A stretch of DNA of 64,000 nucleotides from Thozetella sp. PMI_491 (GCA_021432635.1 MU270046.1:533913-597912); one strand, 5' to 3'. Positions 21,427-33,583 are shown, counted from the first letter of the stretch. Notes: a model not told the origin generated them from the letters alone. Numbers and translations: made by a program.

Positions 21427-21942
21427 TTACCCAAACCACAGGCGAAACCACAGAATGGCAAGAAAGATCATGAAGAGCGAGATGCCGCCGACACCGATCC
21501 ATCCTACCACTGGCACGTAAGGTGTGACTGATAGCGCTAGGAAGAGAAAGGCTGAGACCGGCACCTCTTCGAGAAGTATGGTGGTGGCCGCCATGAGACT
21601 GTGCATGGTTGTTTCTCCAAAGGCATGGCGGAACCAGCGCCTAGTTGACGGTTCAGAGCCGAGCATTTTGGCCACGAGCGCCATCGCAAGGGTAAACGTG
21701 AACAAGAGCCAGCTGATGGCGAGAAAGGTGCGGATCGTCTGCTTCTGAAATACTGGCTGCCAGTTCGGGTCGGAGCTTTGGACAACCTCGCTGGGGTCGG
21801 CAAAATCGGAGATGACAATGCTGAAGGTGATTTGGCCGCCGAAGATGGAGATGCCAATCATAGCCGTCAAGTAGCTGTTGTACCACCCCCAGAACTCATC
21901 TTCTGATCGAACGGAAGCCGTGGCTGTATCAAAAGTATCCAT
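21427..21942 (-). CDS. Four-TM membrane protein of unknown function
   Basis: The 171-residue product has four predicted membrane segments at about residues 24-46 (YLTAMIGISIFGGQITFSIV), 73-94 (FLAISWLLFTFTLAMALVAK), 118-140 and 148-170, with short loops and a 23-residue N-terminal tail. No signal peptide or catalytic motif is present. Similar small fungal proteins are often found near HET genes, but I do not recognise the family with certainty. Convergent orientation and 330-bp separation from the HET gene make a functional pairing possible, not shown. Confidence 0.65.
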   Translation of the reverse strand: MDTFDTATASVRSEDEFWGWYNSYLTAMIGISIFGGQITFSIVISDFADPSEVVQSSDPNWQPVFQKQTIRTFLAISWLLFTFTLAMALVAKMLGSEPSTRRWFRHAFGETTMHSLMAATTILLEEVPVSAFLFLALSVTPYVPVVGWIGVGGISLFMIFLAILWFRLWFG

Positions 21943-23119
21943 AACGCCACTTCATGGAGCGTGTAATGCGACTTCACCATCAAAGTTGCGAGCATTGAAA
22001 ACACGCCGTGAAGCTTTCGCCGTGAAGCTTTCAGCTGGTCCAGAGACGAACACCACCATCCGGTAGTCACGTGATTTCATTGATGCAAGGCTGGTATGGG
22101 GGCTTATCGACCTACTGAGTTTCGTTTTACGCCAGCATCCACGGCGCTCACTCGTCTAAGCCTCTTCAATTCGCTGATTCAGAGGCAATTAGCGGATCCC
22201 CTACTGTTGAGGTCGGAGGCCATGAGCAGAGGCCCCTGCCAAGTTTTTCGGTAGTGGATCAACCGCTGAGTTTACAGGGTTCAGCTGCTCAGACTATGAA
22301 TCGATGCGATACAGCTCCTCCTAGACGTGGGCATCTGCCCGTTGCTACAAATACGGGCGATCCCGACCGAACTTACAACTGGCTAGGCGGCGAGGTCATG
22401 GCGAAACAGATTGTTGGTGCGGAATGCTGGAGCGAGGCCGGACACACCAAGATGTGAGTCCGTCGTGCATGGCCAGGTGAAGCAGGTTGGGAAGTCCAGC
22501 TTCGCTCGAATTTACGAGACCGGCCACAAAGTGCTATTTTACTAACCGATCATGTCCCTGGAGCTTCTAGAGCGAATTCTCGCTGGCGAAGACCTTGCGG
22601 CCGGGAGTTTAACCGCGGTTACCGAATATCGTACAAGCGGCACGGCGATAAGCACGTATCGCGAGAGTAACTTAACGGCTGTGTTTACCTCTTCCAAGGT
22701 AAAAAGGCGCGGTCTAGAGTAACCCGCTGGAACCTCGAACTCGGGTCGACAACCGTTGACCTGTAAATGCAAGCTTATCAATGCTCTGTTTCTGGGAGCA
22801 GCACCTCTTGTATGCTACAAATATAAATATCTCTAGCTGTTCAACCCGCCAGCAGAGGACGGTGTACTACGCCACAATTTATACAATGATGCTTTCAACG
22901 AACAGCATGCTAAGTTTGGTCAAGATGGTGAAATTATTGCAATCTTTGTTTGTAGCTAGCTGATACCATGAAATTGTGACAAAGAAGCGAACTGAAAGAA
23001 GAACGTGCCACGCTCGAATAGTGATACTCAGCGCGTTGCAGATGGGCAAACGGGGAATGTAGGCTACCTGGATCCGAGCCTCCAACCCTGATTTGCCGCT
23101 GCAGAGCCGCGTTGACCAT
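21943..23119. other. Intergenic region, no convincing gene
   Basis: A 1.2-kb spacer between two minus-strand genes. Short open frames (for example 22254-22457) have no features worth a call. A repeated CGTGAAGCTTTC occurs at 22007 and 22019. Confidence 0.45.
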
Positions 23120-25617
23120 TCAATCAGCAAGTTCTTCTGAGGAGCTTGAAGACGAAGTGGAGGATCCAGAGAACTCAGAGAAGGAGTCAAAGAAGTCAGC
23201 AATGCCGATGTTTCTAGCCCACTCACACTGCACATCCCTAGCATTGGTAAGGCGGGCTAGCATCTCGGCAAGAGTCTCCTCGTTGTCGCCGATCAACTCC
23301 TCAAAGTCGACCACGGTCAGCTCTTTCTCCTCGTCTGACGACATGTCATACTTCCTCTTCGCACCTCCGGCCATCCAGGATAGCACTGAGCTGGATTTAC
23401 CCTTCATTATAGGCTTGCTCTTGCCCACTACAATCGGTCGCATCCCAGGCGGCCGCATTCCGGGATGCATGCCGGGACGGAACGCTCCGGTCGGCGGCGG
23501 GGGCCCGCCCGAATGCACTCCCGGCGGCCTAGCACCAGGCGGAGGTACCATGCCGGGACGTGGAGGCTGGAAGCCAGGTGGCTGGGGCCGCGGCAGGTTG
23601 GGCTTGTTCATCGGCCACATGTGCATCGAAATGTTCGTGCCAGGACGGATGGTTGCCGACCATTCCGACGCTGGGATAATCTGACCATTTTCTCCCAGCA
23701 GGTCGTAGTGGCCGTCCCGTACGTGGGGGCCGATCACATCCACATGCAAAAATACATCGGTAATGCGATCTTTCATGGCCTGCGTTGTACATCGTCAGCC
23801 CTCTCCGAAACGCAGACCGCTCGATAATCAAGGCTACTTACCTGCCACTCTTTGCAGACTTGGTAGGCAAACTCATACTTTCGACCAACAGCATCTTTGA
23901 AGTAAATTGGTGCAGCAGGTTCGCCGAGCGAAAAGAACACGACGTAGCTCGCTGGTTGCCCTGGCTTCTTGCATTCCTCTATCGCGAGGAAGGTCCGCTC
24001 GCGAGCGCTCTGTGTGTTTGCGAATTTGGTCACCTTGTCGATCACGGCACGCTGGTGCGAACTAGCGGTCAAGTAGCTTGGCCAGGAGTCGCCCTTCTTG
24101 CTTCCCAGCACGCGGTTCAGGCCGTATTTGAGCCGTTGGTGGCCGAAGGGGACCTTGGACGGCTTGTCCAGCCCGTCGTAGTCCGCCACGTATGCCTCTA
24201 GATCAGTACTGCTGATATCGGCCAGGAACCCGTTGTCTTTTCCAAATACGCTATGGGCCCAGCCCCGTATGAAACTCGGAAATCGCGAGCGGAAAGGGGA
24301 AAGCTTGGTCAGTTCGCTCCCCTGTCCCGGCGCTGCAGTCGACTTTTCCTCAGAAACCTTCTTCTCGGGGTCTTTCTTATCATCACTAGCACCCAGAGGC
24401 GGAGACACCGCCGTCTTCGAATCAGCGACATGTGGGCCTACCGACTTGGATGAAGGCATTCCTGGCTGTCCTATATGGTTCCCTGTTAGCTTTATGGGCC
24501 CTCGCCAAAGTTATACGTTCGCGCGAAGCTCATACCTAGCATATTCCCATTAGCAGGAGGCGTGTAAGGCGGGACATTCGCGCCGCTCTCCTGCAAAATT
24601 TCGGCCACAGTCGGGACAGTAGGCTTTTCCGGGTTAGAGGTGGCCGGTCCTGTGGCTTTGAGAGTCCCGTTCCCGGCGTTCACCGATGCGAATGGCGGGG
24701 GAGCAGTGGATTGCAAACCTGCCGGCGGTGAAACTTGGGGTGGTGGAGGTATTGCGGTACCACCCATAGGCAAGGTAGGACCACCTGCATTTACCGGAAT
24801 GGGTGGTCGCTGTGGCACGGTTCGAGGTGCCATGGGCGCCCAACCAGGAATGGGCCGGCCCGAGTTTATTTGTGCCCTTTCTCGACGCAACTTCCTATCT
24901 GTCCCAATTTGCTTCGTGACCTTCTTCGCCAGACTTCTCTGACGCTGTCTCAGCCCCTCGGACATGAGCCGCGCAGTTACCTCGCGGTCAAAGACGTCAC
25001 GCGTTGGCGCAACCGTGCTACCCCGTCGAGTTAGCCAAATTGTTTAACCTAGGTTTATCAGGTAGGGATGTGGCTTACTTGATCTGCAAGGATGCAACCT
25101 GTGTCAGCTGAAGACAGCAGAGCAACCCGAGTTTAAGCCATCGAAGCTGGTACTGGCAGTGCTGCATCCGCGGTTCCAACCATTTCCACCGTTCGCCGGC
25201 AGAAAACTGAAGGGACAGCAGGAGCTCGGGCTCCTCCAATAGACCGACCTGCTCTTTCTTCTCACGAGCCTTGGTAGGGCGGAAGTCAAGACCTTTGGAG
25301 TTGTGAATGAGAGTAGCGATCAGTTTGTAGACTTTCTCGCACATGACAGCTGCAGTCTGCATTTCGCTGTGCCACTCGCCCTTGAGGACCTTTTCCGCGT
25401 TGTATCCACCAAGCCTCTTCCTATCCTCAGCGACAATTCCCATGATCTGCCTGAGGGCAGACACCGTGGCGTTTATCTCATGCACGACATTCTGAAGGGT
25501 TTTCTTGCCGTCTCGGTCGAGCTCGAGATGTGTGTGAATGGCTGATGCCAGTTGCGTACCGGCGCCCACGACATCGGGGATCTGCACCAAAGGCTGGGGA
25601 GTGTCCGCCATGTTCAC
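23120..25617 (-). CDS. Fungal ubiquitin-like-domain protein with NLR-type helical N-terminus
   Basis: Four exons (25617-25079, 25017-24536, 24461-23842, 23779-23120) close to 766 residues. Residues 1-180 resemble the fungal N-terminal helical domain found on STAND and related proteins (TQLASAIHTHLELDRDGKKT, LRQIMGIVAEDRKRLGG). A Pro-rich low-complexity linker follows. The diagnostic part spans the last splice junction at about residues 525-605: PIYFKDAVGRKYEF, VCKEWQAMKDRITDVF, HVDVIGPHVRDGHYDLLG, and GTNISMHMWP. This is the fungal ubiquitin-like (ULD) domain pattern. The tail is Pro/Gly-rich, then acidic and Ser-rich (DFFDSFSEFSGSSTSSSSSS). Such proteins are widespread in Pezizomycotina without known function. 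The domain layout suggests a signalling scaffold. Introns are 61, 74 and 62 nt with good consensus. Confidence 0.85.
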
Positions 25618-26149
25618 TGGAGTATGGTCTGTATCCTGAGATACACAAGAGAAGAGGAAAGAGATGTAAGGGGTAAGAAATTGGCGGGCACTTGGTAGGA
25701 AAGAGAAAGCAAGGGGGGCCGGAACGACGGATTACAACCCAGCGCTACCTTTGCGAATAGAGGCTGAAAAACGATGCCATGATTGGCTTCGTTCATGAAG
25801 CACTCCAGTTATAACAGCACTTTGATAGGGTGTGCACATGCAGTAGCTTAGTATGCAGAGTACGTGGTGTGTCTTCTATCGCTGTCACGTCAATCAAGTG
25901 GTGACACTACACTTCGCAGCCTCGTTCCAGAAATTGCTTCTCGGGACCATGCTTGACTCGACAAAAGGGCCGGGCGGGGTTGGAAGGGTAGCAATTCCTC
26001 GGTCTGACAACTGCCGTCGCTGCATCGTCCATTTCTAACACTTTGGTTGGTCTTCTTCAGACCGATGTGCTCCGCATTCCGGCGCAAAGTTAGGTGGCTT
26101 ACTTTCCACAGCCTATGCGGATGCTACCCAAGAGAATACGGCCCATCGC
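25618..26149. other. Intergenic region, no gene seen
   Basis: Upstream region of the ubiquitin-like-domain gene and 3' flank of the MFS gene. Confidence 0.5.
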
Positions 26150-27950
26150 TTAGAGCTCGACCGCAAACCGGAGCCGTATCCTCTCCCCGTATTTTATGAA
26201 GATTATAGGAACCGGAATCATCGCTGCAGCGATAAATGCGAGTAGAGAGTTTTCCCAAGCCACTCCAAGGGAGTTGAACATGGAGTTGCCGGCCAAAGGA
26301 AGCAGTGACCCTGAAAGCGACCTGAGGACTGCGCTAGCAGCCATCGCCGAAGCAGCATACGCGGTGAATGCGTCGACCATGTAGACCGAGATGGCCGTCT
26401 GTGCACTTAAAGCTTTAGCCATCGATGTTCTGGAGATATGGAGTGGGGCGAACGCCATATAACGACGGCAAAGCACGTTAGAGAACAAGCCGACTTACCA
26501 TCGTGATCTGGATACCAGCGCCGACAACTCCTGTGCCAATAATGGGGACTATCCAATGTGCCTTGGCCTTCGCCGACCACCCATACCAGAAAAGGCCTGC
26601 AGGTACCAAAACAGAAGCGATCAGAAGTGTAGGGAGACGATGCTCGGGCTTGGAGGTGCCGCCGTTCCGTGCTGCGAGTCTCCGGATCAGCCAGTCTGAG
26701 AACGGCCCGCACCATGCCGTACCAATTGCGCAACCAAGTCCCATGCCGATGTAAACGAGTCCGGATATACCTAAGGAAAAACCGTAATCGCCCTGAAATA
26801 CACGATCAAAGGTGGTGAAGCTGAGGTAGAAATATCCGTAGACAGTCGCCATGTAAAGGGAGAGGAGGAACACGATGGGTGACAAGAACAGCATCTTGAG
26901 TGGCCGCGCGATCGCAGACCGGAAGAGAAAGCCAGGAGTTTTCCCCTGGTCGAGTGCTGATCGCAGATGTGGGTGTCCCGTTTGTTTTCTCAGGAAATTT
27001 GTCTTCCGCTGTAGCAGCGTGGACGGGTTCGTCTCTCGTAGACCCAAACCAGCAACCAATGCCGCACCTGTCTATTGCATTATATTAGCATAACCGCGGA
27101 CTTATGTATCACTAGAAAACAGTGAACACACCAGGATGGCCATGAGCCAAAAATTCCATCGCCATCCCTTTGCTTCAGTGAGGAATGCACAGACTATAAC
27201 AGCAATCAACCAGATGTATCAACAAGACTCTTGGCCGGGGCTTCCTTACTGAGAGGGCCCAGAGTTGGGCCGAAGATGGGCCCGATCATCCATAGCGCCA
27301 TGGCACTTCCCCGGCGTTCTTTGCTAACCATGTCAGATATGGATCCAGCTCCAATAGTTAGTGGGCAGGAAGCCGCTGCACCAGCTAGAAGGCGGTACAC
27401 GATCAGGCTACCCAGGCTGTTGGCAACGGCGCAGGCGATGTTGAAGATGAGGAACAAGACGCCACAGCCTTGGTACAACGGCACACGGCCGTACATCTCC
27501 GACAGCGGCGCGATGACAAGCGGGCCCAAGGCATAGCCGAGAATAAAGACGGAAGTTACGAAGGCCGCGAGCTGTTCGTTATCTGAGTTGAAGGACTCCA
27601 TAATGACGTTGGCGCTCGAGGAGGTCATGGTTGAAGCTAACGGTCTGCGACGGTCAGAATTCATGCTCGCTAGCTTTGTTTGGGTGCGGAGGAGGCAGCA
27701 GTGCGCACGAGAGGAAGGTGAAAAATATAATGATTCCGAAGTTTATGCCCTTCTTCCATGTAGGCCAATTCAACGGCATCGCTGGATCTTCTGAGCTCTC
27801 CCAATCCACCACAGATGAATCTGGGGACTGTTTTTCGCTGGATGAAACCTGCGCCTCTTCATCAGAAGATGCGGCTCGAGGAGCCTCTGCCATTCTTGTT
27901 GAAGGCTGATCAGCGGATTCGGATGACCCGGCACTGTCCGAGGGCGACAT
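26150..27950 (-). CDS. MFS drug:H+ antiporter (DHA1-type)
   Basis: Five exons (27950-27709, 27644-27250, 27193-27132, 27071-26499, 26398-26150) close to 506 residues, the usual size of 12-TM DHA1 transporters. A hydrophilic acidic/Ser-rich N-terminal tail ends in DPAMPLNWPTWKKG, the classic lead-in to TM1. The signature loop PLSEMYGRVPLYQG after TM2, RLLAGAAASCPLTIGAGSISDM (TM4-5), the WRWNFWLMAIL segment of exon 3, LRETNPSTLLQRK (central loop), and the C-terminal MVDAFTAYAASAMAASAVLRS are all family features. It should export small toxic compounds, polyamines or metabolites across the plasma membrane. It is divergent from a Zn2Cys6 regulator, which may control it. The 62-nt third exon is required to complete TM6. 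Confidence 0.92.
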
Positions 27951-28546
27951 TTAAGCGGTTACAAGAGCAGATAACTCTTAGTTTGGTTAGGATCGAGAGA
28001 TATGGCTTGAATGATTGCGAATACCATCTAGACATGATGAAAGTCTACGTTCTGGGAGTAAATGAACGCTGCCCCTTTTAACCTCCTTTGCCATAAAATG
28101 GGCCCTAGACCTTCATATTTGCAGTTCCCACACACAGCCGCGGATGCTCCGATGCGTTTGGAACGAGCGAGGTCCAAATTTCGGTATACCCTGGGCCAAT
28201 AGAGACTATGATCTTCGTCAAAACACTCCCTGTTTTCACTTTCCCTTTCTCTGACTAATAGCCGTGGCCGATTCCGTGGCCAATCTAGCTGCTCGGAGGA
28301 TTTTTTTGTCCGATCGGTCCGATGGCCGGGGCTAGTGGTACGCATCGCGACGGAGCATCCGCGGGGCATCCGGAGCATCCACACGGAGAGCCTGTACAGC
28401 AGTGGCAATCTCACCCGGAGCAGAATTCTTCGACCTTGTATGCGTAACCTTTTGTGGTACAACCGCCAGAAGTTTACTTTGTATTGTTTTGTACTGTTTT
28501 CGTGCTAACGGGGTCGCTACTCAAGGGTCGGGCCTGTGCTGCGAGG
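27951..28546. promoter_or_regulatory. Shared divergent promoter region of MFS transporter and Zn2Cys6 regulator
   Basis: This 596-bp spacer lies between divergent start codons. Around 28353-28394 a GCATCC(G) motif recurs within an imperfect repeat (GGAGCATCCGCGGGGCATCC). Fungal zinc-cluster factors bind CGG triplets, and several occur here, but no site can be assigned. Confidence 0.45.
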
Positions 28547-30596
28547 ATGCCCTCCGAGGGACGCCGAAGGCGCGGCAGCCGCACCAAAGCATCCACGGCG
28601 TCCTCTGAGATGGTACAGCCGCCGGAGGAATTTCGGCGACAGGCGCCGGTATCCTGCCGCTTCTGTCGCTCTCGTAAATTGAGGTGTTCTCGGGGCCAGC
28701 CATGCACCAACTGCAGGTCTCGGGGCATCGCCTGCGAACCATGTGGACCGTCCGAATTGCCTTCGACCGAGATCACTGCGCCCTCCGTTTCTAGCACCGC
28801 CGTTCCCTCTGTGTCGCTACCGGATATATCGGAGCGTCTGAGGCTTCTTGAGGAAACCGTTGCTACGCACGAGCAACGATGGGATCGACTTGCGGATGGC
28901 ACGTCGGCCCCGAGGATCGACGCTCCCGCGCTCTTACAGGCAGGGTCCTTCGATGCGACGCCTTCCTTGACCACGTTGAAAAGGGTATCTATGGTATTTA
29001 TACTGCCACTCATGATCCATACTAGCGGATTCAATTGATAAAATATTACGTAGGATAAAGCATCGTTCGACCTAGCGTTTGGCGTTGCTCCTCTTTCCAA
29101 GCTCGCCGACCTGCCGCCATGGGCCATGTGGCACCCACGACCGGCACGGTGCATATGGCTTCCTCCAAAGCCTGAAGCAAGGGCTCTGCTTTCTAAATAC
29201 GTGGACGACGTGAACTGTCTGCACCATGTATTTTATACTCCTTCCTTTCCCACAATGCTGGATGAAGTCTATGCAGGTCTAGAGGGCGGCTCAGCCCCAG
29301 ACCCGGCCCGCATCAGCCTTCTGCTAGCCGTGTTTGTGAGCGCAGAATTCCTGTGGACCGAGGATGACAGTGTGCGCGGTCTGCACTTTACCTCTGATGA
29401 GAATCGCGACAGGATAGCTTATTGGGTGGCGGCCGTGCGGGAAATTGTTGACTGTCGCTTCCTCGAGCTAGCGTCTCTCGAAGTCGTACAGGCACTTCTG
29501 CTTATCTCTTCCATCGCCCGTGGCTCCGAGGCCATTGGGCCCGCCCATCGCTACCTCCAGAGCGCCATATGCATGGCCCGTGAACTGGGCCTGCATCGCT
29601 GCGACGACCCAGGCCGCCCATGTCTCTCGATAATACAGCGTCAGGTCGAACGTCGGACATGGTGGTTCCTTACCTCTTTTGACTGGTACGTTTACGTATA
29701 TTTGCGATGTCTTTAGGGCATTTCATCCGACCCCTGGACCTGCTAGGAGAACAAGGCTAACTCCCTTTTCCACAGGCTGGCCCCTTCGCTGGCAACTGGG
29801 CCCGAACGAGATTTTTACCAGTTACAGCCTCGGCAGATGCGAGTCGAGCCGCCTGCACACGTCAACGATGCCGATCTTACTGGCGTAGGGGAGTTACAAG
29901 AGAGACCTCTCACCGAGCCGACCGAGATGTCGTACCCTCTCCTGCGCTTCCGACTCGCCAGCATCTCGCGCCTTCTCGGTGACTTCGGCCCCCACATGCA
30001 GCCTGCCGAGGGACTACAGATCCACGAACAACTGCGGGCGTTTGAGCGTGACATCCCGCCTTTCTTTAGCATGACTTGGCATACCCTTTCTAGCACATAC
30101 GGGCTCGACCGAAAGGCTGCCTGTGGAATAGTCACCCAGGGCCATGCCTTACGGGCGTTCGTCAACGCACTTTACCGCCGGGTGCTTGCGCCTTATCATA
30201 CATGGCCCACTCCACCCGAGCCGATCGAGCGATCCATTGCCGAAACAGAACCACGAATACAGCGGTACGTAGCCCTAACTAGGCAATAAGGGGAGAGATC
30301 TGGTCAAGTCGGTGACTAACCGATGCAGTATTGTTTTGCACATCAACATCTGTCTCTATAATGGTATTATGGCCGGCGTGAGAGCATCCCGGGAGAGCAG
30401 GGCATGCGAGCTAGGCCAGAGCCTGGCAGGTCCAGTCGACTCATCACATTCAATAGAAGGCGAGGGAGACTTAGTTAAGCCTTTGGACTGGGGAACTCTC
30501 AGCTTGTCTATCAGTGCGCAGAAGCCGGGCGACGACGTTTGGGGCGCCTCCGGGGATGGGGAGTGGGATGGCCTACCATACGTCCGGTTTCTTTAA
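28547..30596 (+). CDS. Zn2Cys6 transcription factor
   Basis: Four exons (28547-28984, 29054-29685, 29776-30264, 30329-30596) close to 608 residues. The DNA-binding zinc cluster lies at residues 37-63 with perfect C-x2-C-x6-C-x5-C-x2-C-x6-C spacing (CRFCRSRKLRC ... CTNCRSRGIAC). It is followed by a short coiled coil (SERLRLLEETVATHEQRW). The second and third exons encode the fungal-specific middle homology region (LLSKYVDDVNCLHHVFYTPSFP, ICMARELGLHR, ERRTWWFLTSFDW). The ATG at 28547 is the first in frame. The final exon after IVLHINICLYNGIM looks less like the family, so the C-terminus is the least certain part; another splice choice further downstream is possible. By location it may regulate the divergent MFS transporter. 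Confidence 0.85.
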
Positions 30597-31027
30597 CTTC
30601 ATCCCGGGAGCCTTGTCCTCCCGGAAATACATTGAAGCTGCAGTCTACCTACAATAGATACCTGTTGTGTTCCATGTAGGGGCATACACAAAGCAGCACC
30701 TACCGGTTTGGTAGTGACCCGGGACGTGCGGCTCTGCCAGGCATTGGTTAGCTTACGTGATGACCTGAAATGCTCCCGGGGGCTGAGTCTTAGCGCGCTC
30801 CAGCAGGTGAGTCACGAGTCGCTACGCTAACTAGGTAGCTAAGGTACCCTTGCGGACTCGAAAAAGACTCGGCTAAGGCGCCCCGAAACGAAGGCGACTG
30901 CGGATTCGCGAAAATGATTCGGATCCTGGCTGCCTCAAGTATCGCATAAAATCTTTCTTGTCCGCCTGCCAACTGCTGCATGGCTTCGGAAAGCCGCCCA
31001 AGCCTCCGATTAATTGCATGACAAGCC
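30597..31027. other. Intergenic region, possible further C-terminal coding sequence of the regulator
   Basis: The stretch at about 30680-30800 has an open frame of regulator-like composition, so an alternative last exon cannot be excluded. Otherwise nothing is seen. Confidence 0.3.
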
Positions 31028-31896
31028 ATGACAACCTCTCGGCTGACAACTCTTCTTTCCGTCCCAATAGGGCTCGGCGTCGCATTCTTCGTCTACCAGC
31101 ACGTGACGCCGTACCGCGAGATACAATGCAACTATCTTCGCGCGACACCCGGCCACGAAGATGGATTCCCCATGAGCATCGCGAATCCGCGCAAGACGCC
31201 AACCAATCAAGATAGCTACAGCCTACGCATTCCAGCCTGGCGGCTCCGGCCGGGACTCAGTGACGAGGAAATTCTCGCGCGCTTTACAAAGGGCTTCTTC
31301 GGAAGATGGATCTTCACCCCGGAGCGCTGGCTGTTCCTCTCAACCAAGCTATCCATCACCCGCCAGCTCACAAGTAAGCTTGATTGATATGCTATTGCCA
31401 ATTGCGTTGCATGCGAGTACACTCTAACACGTTGATAGTGCCCCAAGAGGAGACAAGTAGCTCTACCAGGGGACGCACCACCGTAATCTCCGCGTCAACT
31501 CCGGAAATCTGGCATCTCTCTTCCCTCTCAGCATCAGTCGTTCCCCCTCTCGGCTCCCTCCTCTTTGGAAACTTCATTCTCCTCGACTCCAGCGCCGCTA
31601 GTGTAGAAGAGCGCGATGCTATGTTTCCCTGCTCCAACCCGGGATCTAGGCCGGATTGCGTTTTTGCAGAGTTCACAGCTGGATCGGCAAGTATAGAATT
31701 TATCTCGTCCCATCGCTTCGAGATAACCCGCGAGAAAACGGCGGAAGAAGGGGAGATGGTCAAGATTACCTTCTCCCATGTCAACTGCAACCCTACAGGA
31801 AACGCCAGCCGGATTCGGAGCTGGATGAAGTCATTGCATGTGCTCTATTCTAAACTCCTGTTCAGTGACGGCGTCAGGGAAGTTCTGGCGAACTAA
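31028..31896 (+). CDS. Membrane-anchored protein of unknown function
   Basis: Two exons (31028-31373, 31439-31896) with a 65-nt intron (GTAAGC donor, GATAG acceptor) give 267 residues. A single hydrophobic segment at residues 8-25 (TLLSVPIGLGVAFFVYQHV) precedes a soluble domain rich in conserved-looking motifs (YREIQCNYLRATPGHEDGFP, GFFGRWIFTPERWLF, FGNFILLDSS, AEFTAGSASIEFISSHRFEI). The final part with LHVLYSKLLFSDGVREVL is amphipathic. The layout suggests an N-terminally anchored protein facing one side of an internal or plasma membrane. Coding quality and the clean splice join support a real gene; I do not recognise the family or a catalytic motif. Confidence 0.75.
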
Positions 31897-33149
31897 CCGA
31901 TCTTATGGCAAAATCGAGGTTTGTCAACCCATGGCGTGAGTAGATTCGGATACCCCATCAAGTTAACGCGACGGACAATTTCGACAGCTCTTAGCAGAGA
32001 AACAACTTCACTCTTGTATATTAGCTAATAAATGATACCCACCTTCACTTCTCGGAAGAAATTAACTGAATTAAGTGACCACTCATCAGCAGTATAATAT
32101 CAAACGTATAAGAAGTGGTTGAGGATCAGACAAAGTGGACCTGGCGTTCCATATACTGGGAGGCAAGCTTAGCAAGCAATCGATAGTATGGTCCCGAGAA
32201 GCTAGAGACTTGGCTGACGACATACCCCTAAGTTAAATCCTGTCTGTCCCCAGAGAAGTACAGCGACCATCAAGAGTGCCGACATACCCTCGCTAGCAAG
32301 AACTCACCGGTTCCTGCAGAGAAAGTTTGTGGTATCGGGCCTCCAACTCGGATACAAACTTAAGCAAGGAATGCGATCACGGCCGTAGAGGTTCCTTCCT
32401 CGCCCGGCCGATCAGAGATGAAGCTTCAGCGCAGGAGGCATTGGTCAAGTGACCGTCGTCCATGATCCTTCCCGACCAATAAGCACGTGCTTACGGACGA
32501 TGCGGTGTAATAGTCGACCAGGAAAAGCTCCGGCCGGGTCTTCGGGTTCAATCACGGGTCAGACCGCGTGACCGGCCCGAATCCGGAGCCTCCTCCGGGG
32601 CTCAGCTCAGGAGTGACTCTGCACTTAGTGGGGTACACCAACGCAAGCAGACATGATGATGTGTGTATTTAATCGCGCATCTAGACTATTACCTAAATGT
32701 TCACTGCCTCATACCATCTTTTCCTCGGAGAGTTTGCTTGGGCCTGCATGCGCGGAAGCCGTATGGCCACGGCTGCAATTGAGTTCGGAAGTCGCAGGCA
32801 TCTAGAGCAGTGTAGAATGCCGTAGGTCGTGCCTAACGTAACTTTATTCCCTGAAGAATGGCGAGCCATAGTGCCATACCACAACCCAAACGCAAATTTT
32901 CAGGGACAGGGTCTGCGACATATGTGTTATGAAGACAATTTGTGGCTTCAATCGAAACCATCGTGACAAATAGCGCCATGATCGTCGACTAGACTAACGA
33001 CATCGGTGCCTAGGCAATGCAATATAGTCCACGTCACGTGGACAAGCCCTTGATGCGGAAAGCCTCAGTATGGTGCACATTAGCCACGGTATGAGGGGAT
33101 AGCAAACCTTGTCAGTAGTGACACTTGAGAGGCTGAGGGACCAGAGTTG
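31897..33149. other. Intergenic region, no gene seen
   Basis: A 1.25-kb spacer. The short open frame at 32693-32884 has no features. The stretch 32530-32610 is rich in CCGG but forms no recognisable RNA gene. Confidence 0.45.
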
Positions 33150-33156
33150 TATATAA
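33150..33156 (+). promoter_or_regulatory. TATA box of small Q/N-rich gene
   Basis: TATATAA, 115 bp upstream of the ATG at 33271. Confidence 0.55.
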
Positions 33157-33270
33157 TGCCCAGGTCTGCTATCGGATTGATCAGCAGCACAGACACCAAT
33201 TCCTCTTGCCAAACCAATATTAATCCTACTTTCACATATACTTCTCGACTCTCGAGATCTCCAGTCCACC

Positions 33271-33583
33271 ATGCCGTCCAAGCCCGAGAACCAGCAGCCG
33301 CAGCAGGGAGCCGTGAGCAGCTATGCCCCATTCCCTCTACATATAACGAGACGCTAATAATGCTCTACAGGGTGCCAACCAGCAGAACCGAGGAAACAAG
33401 CCAGAGAACACCCAGCAAGGCCAGAACCTTGTAAGTTCTTGGACATATTTAGCCGCTCCATGACTTTTAGGATATCGGATCTGACCGCAAGAAAAGGGCA
33501 ACTCCGACGCTCAAACCACCGAGGACGTCCTCTACGGTCAGGGTAACAACAAGAATGCGCAGAGGAACAACAACAAAAAATAA
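33271..33583 (+). CDS. Small Q/N-rich hydrophilic protein (62 aa)
   Basis: Three very short exons (33271-33312, 33371-33430, 33499-33583) join to 62 residues: it begins MPSKPENQQPQQGAGANQQN, then RGNKPENTQQGQNLGNSD, then AQTTEDVLYGQGNNKNAQRN, and ends NNKK. It has no hydrophobic residues to speak of, no cysteine, and about 40% Gln/Asn. Introns of 58 and 68 nt have GTGAGC and GTAAGT donors. For the second intron the acceptor AAAAG|GG with a CTGAC branch gives the coherent ending; an earlier TTTTAG acceptor would give a different, basic tail of similar length. Small, disordered, highly hydrophilic proteins of this sort are usually stress or conidiation-associated in fungi. That role is an inference. 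The TATA box supports transcription. Confidence 0.6.

Noticed and set aside
32520-32610. Possible tRNA-like GGGTTCAATC stretch
   Set aside because: No acceptor, D or anticodon stem can be built around it.
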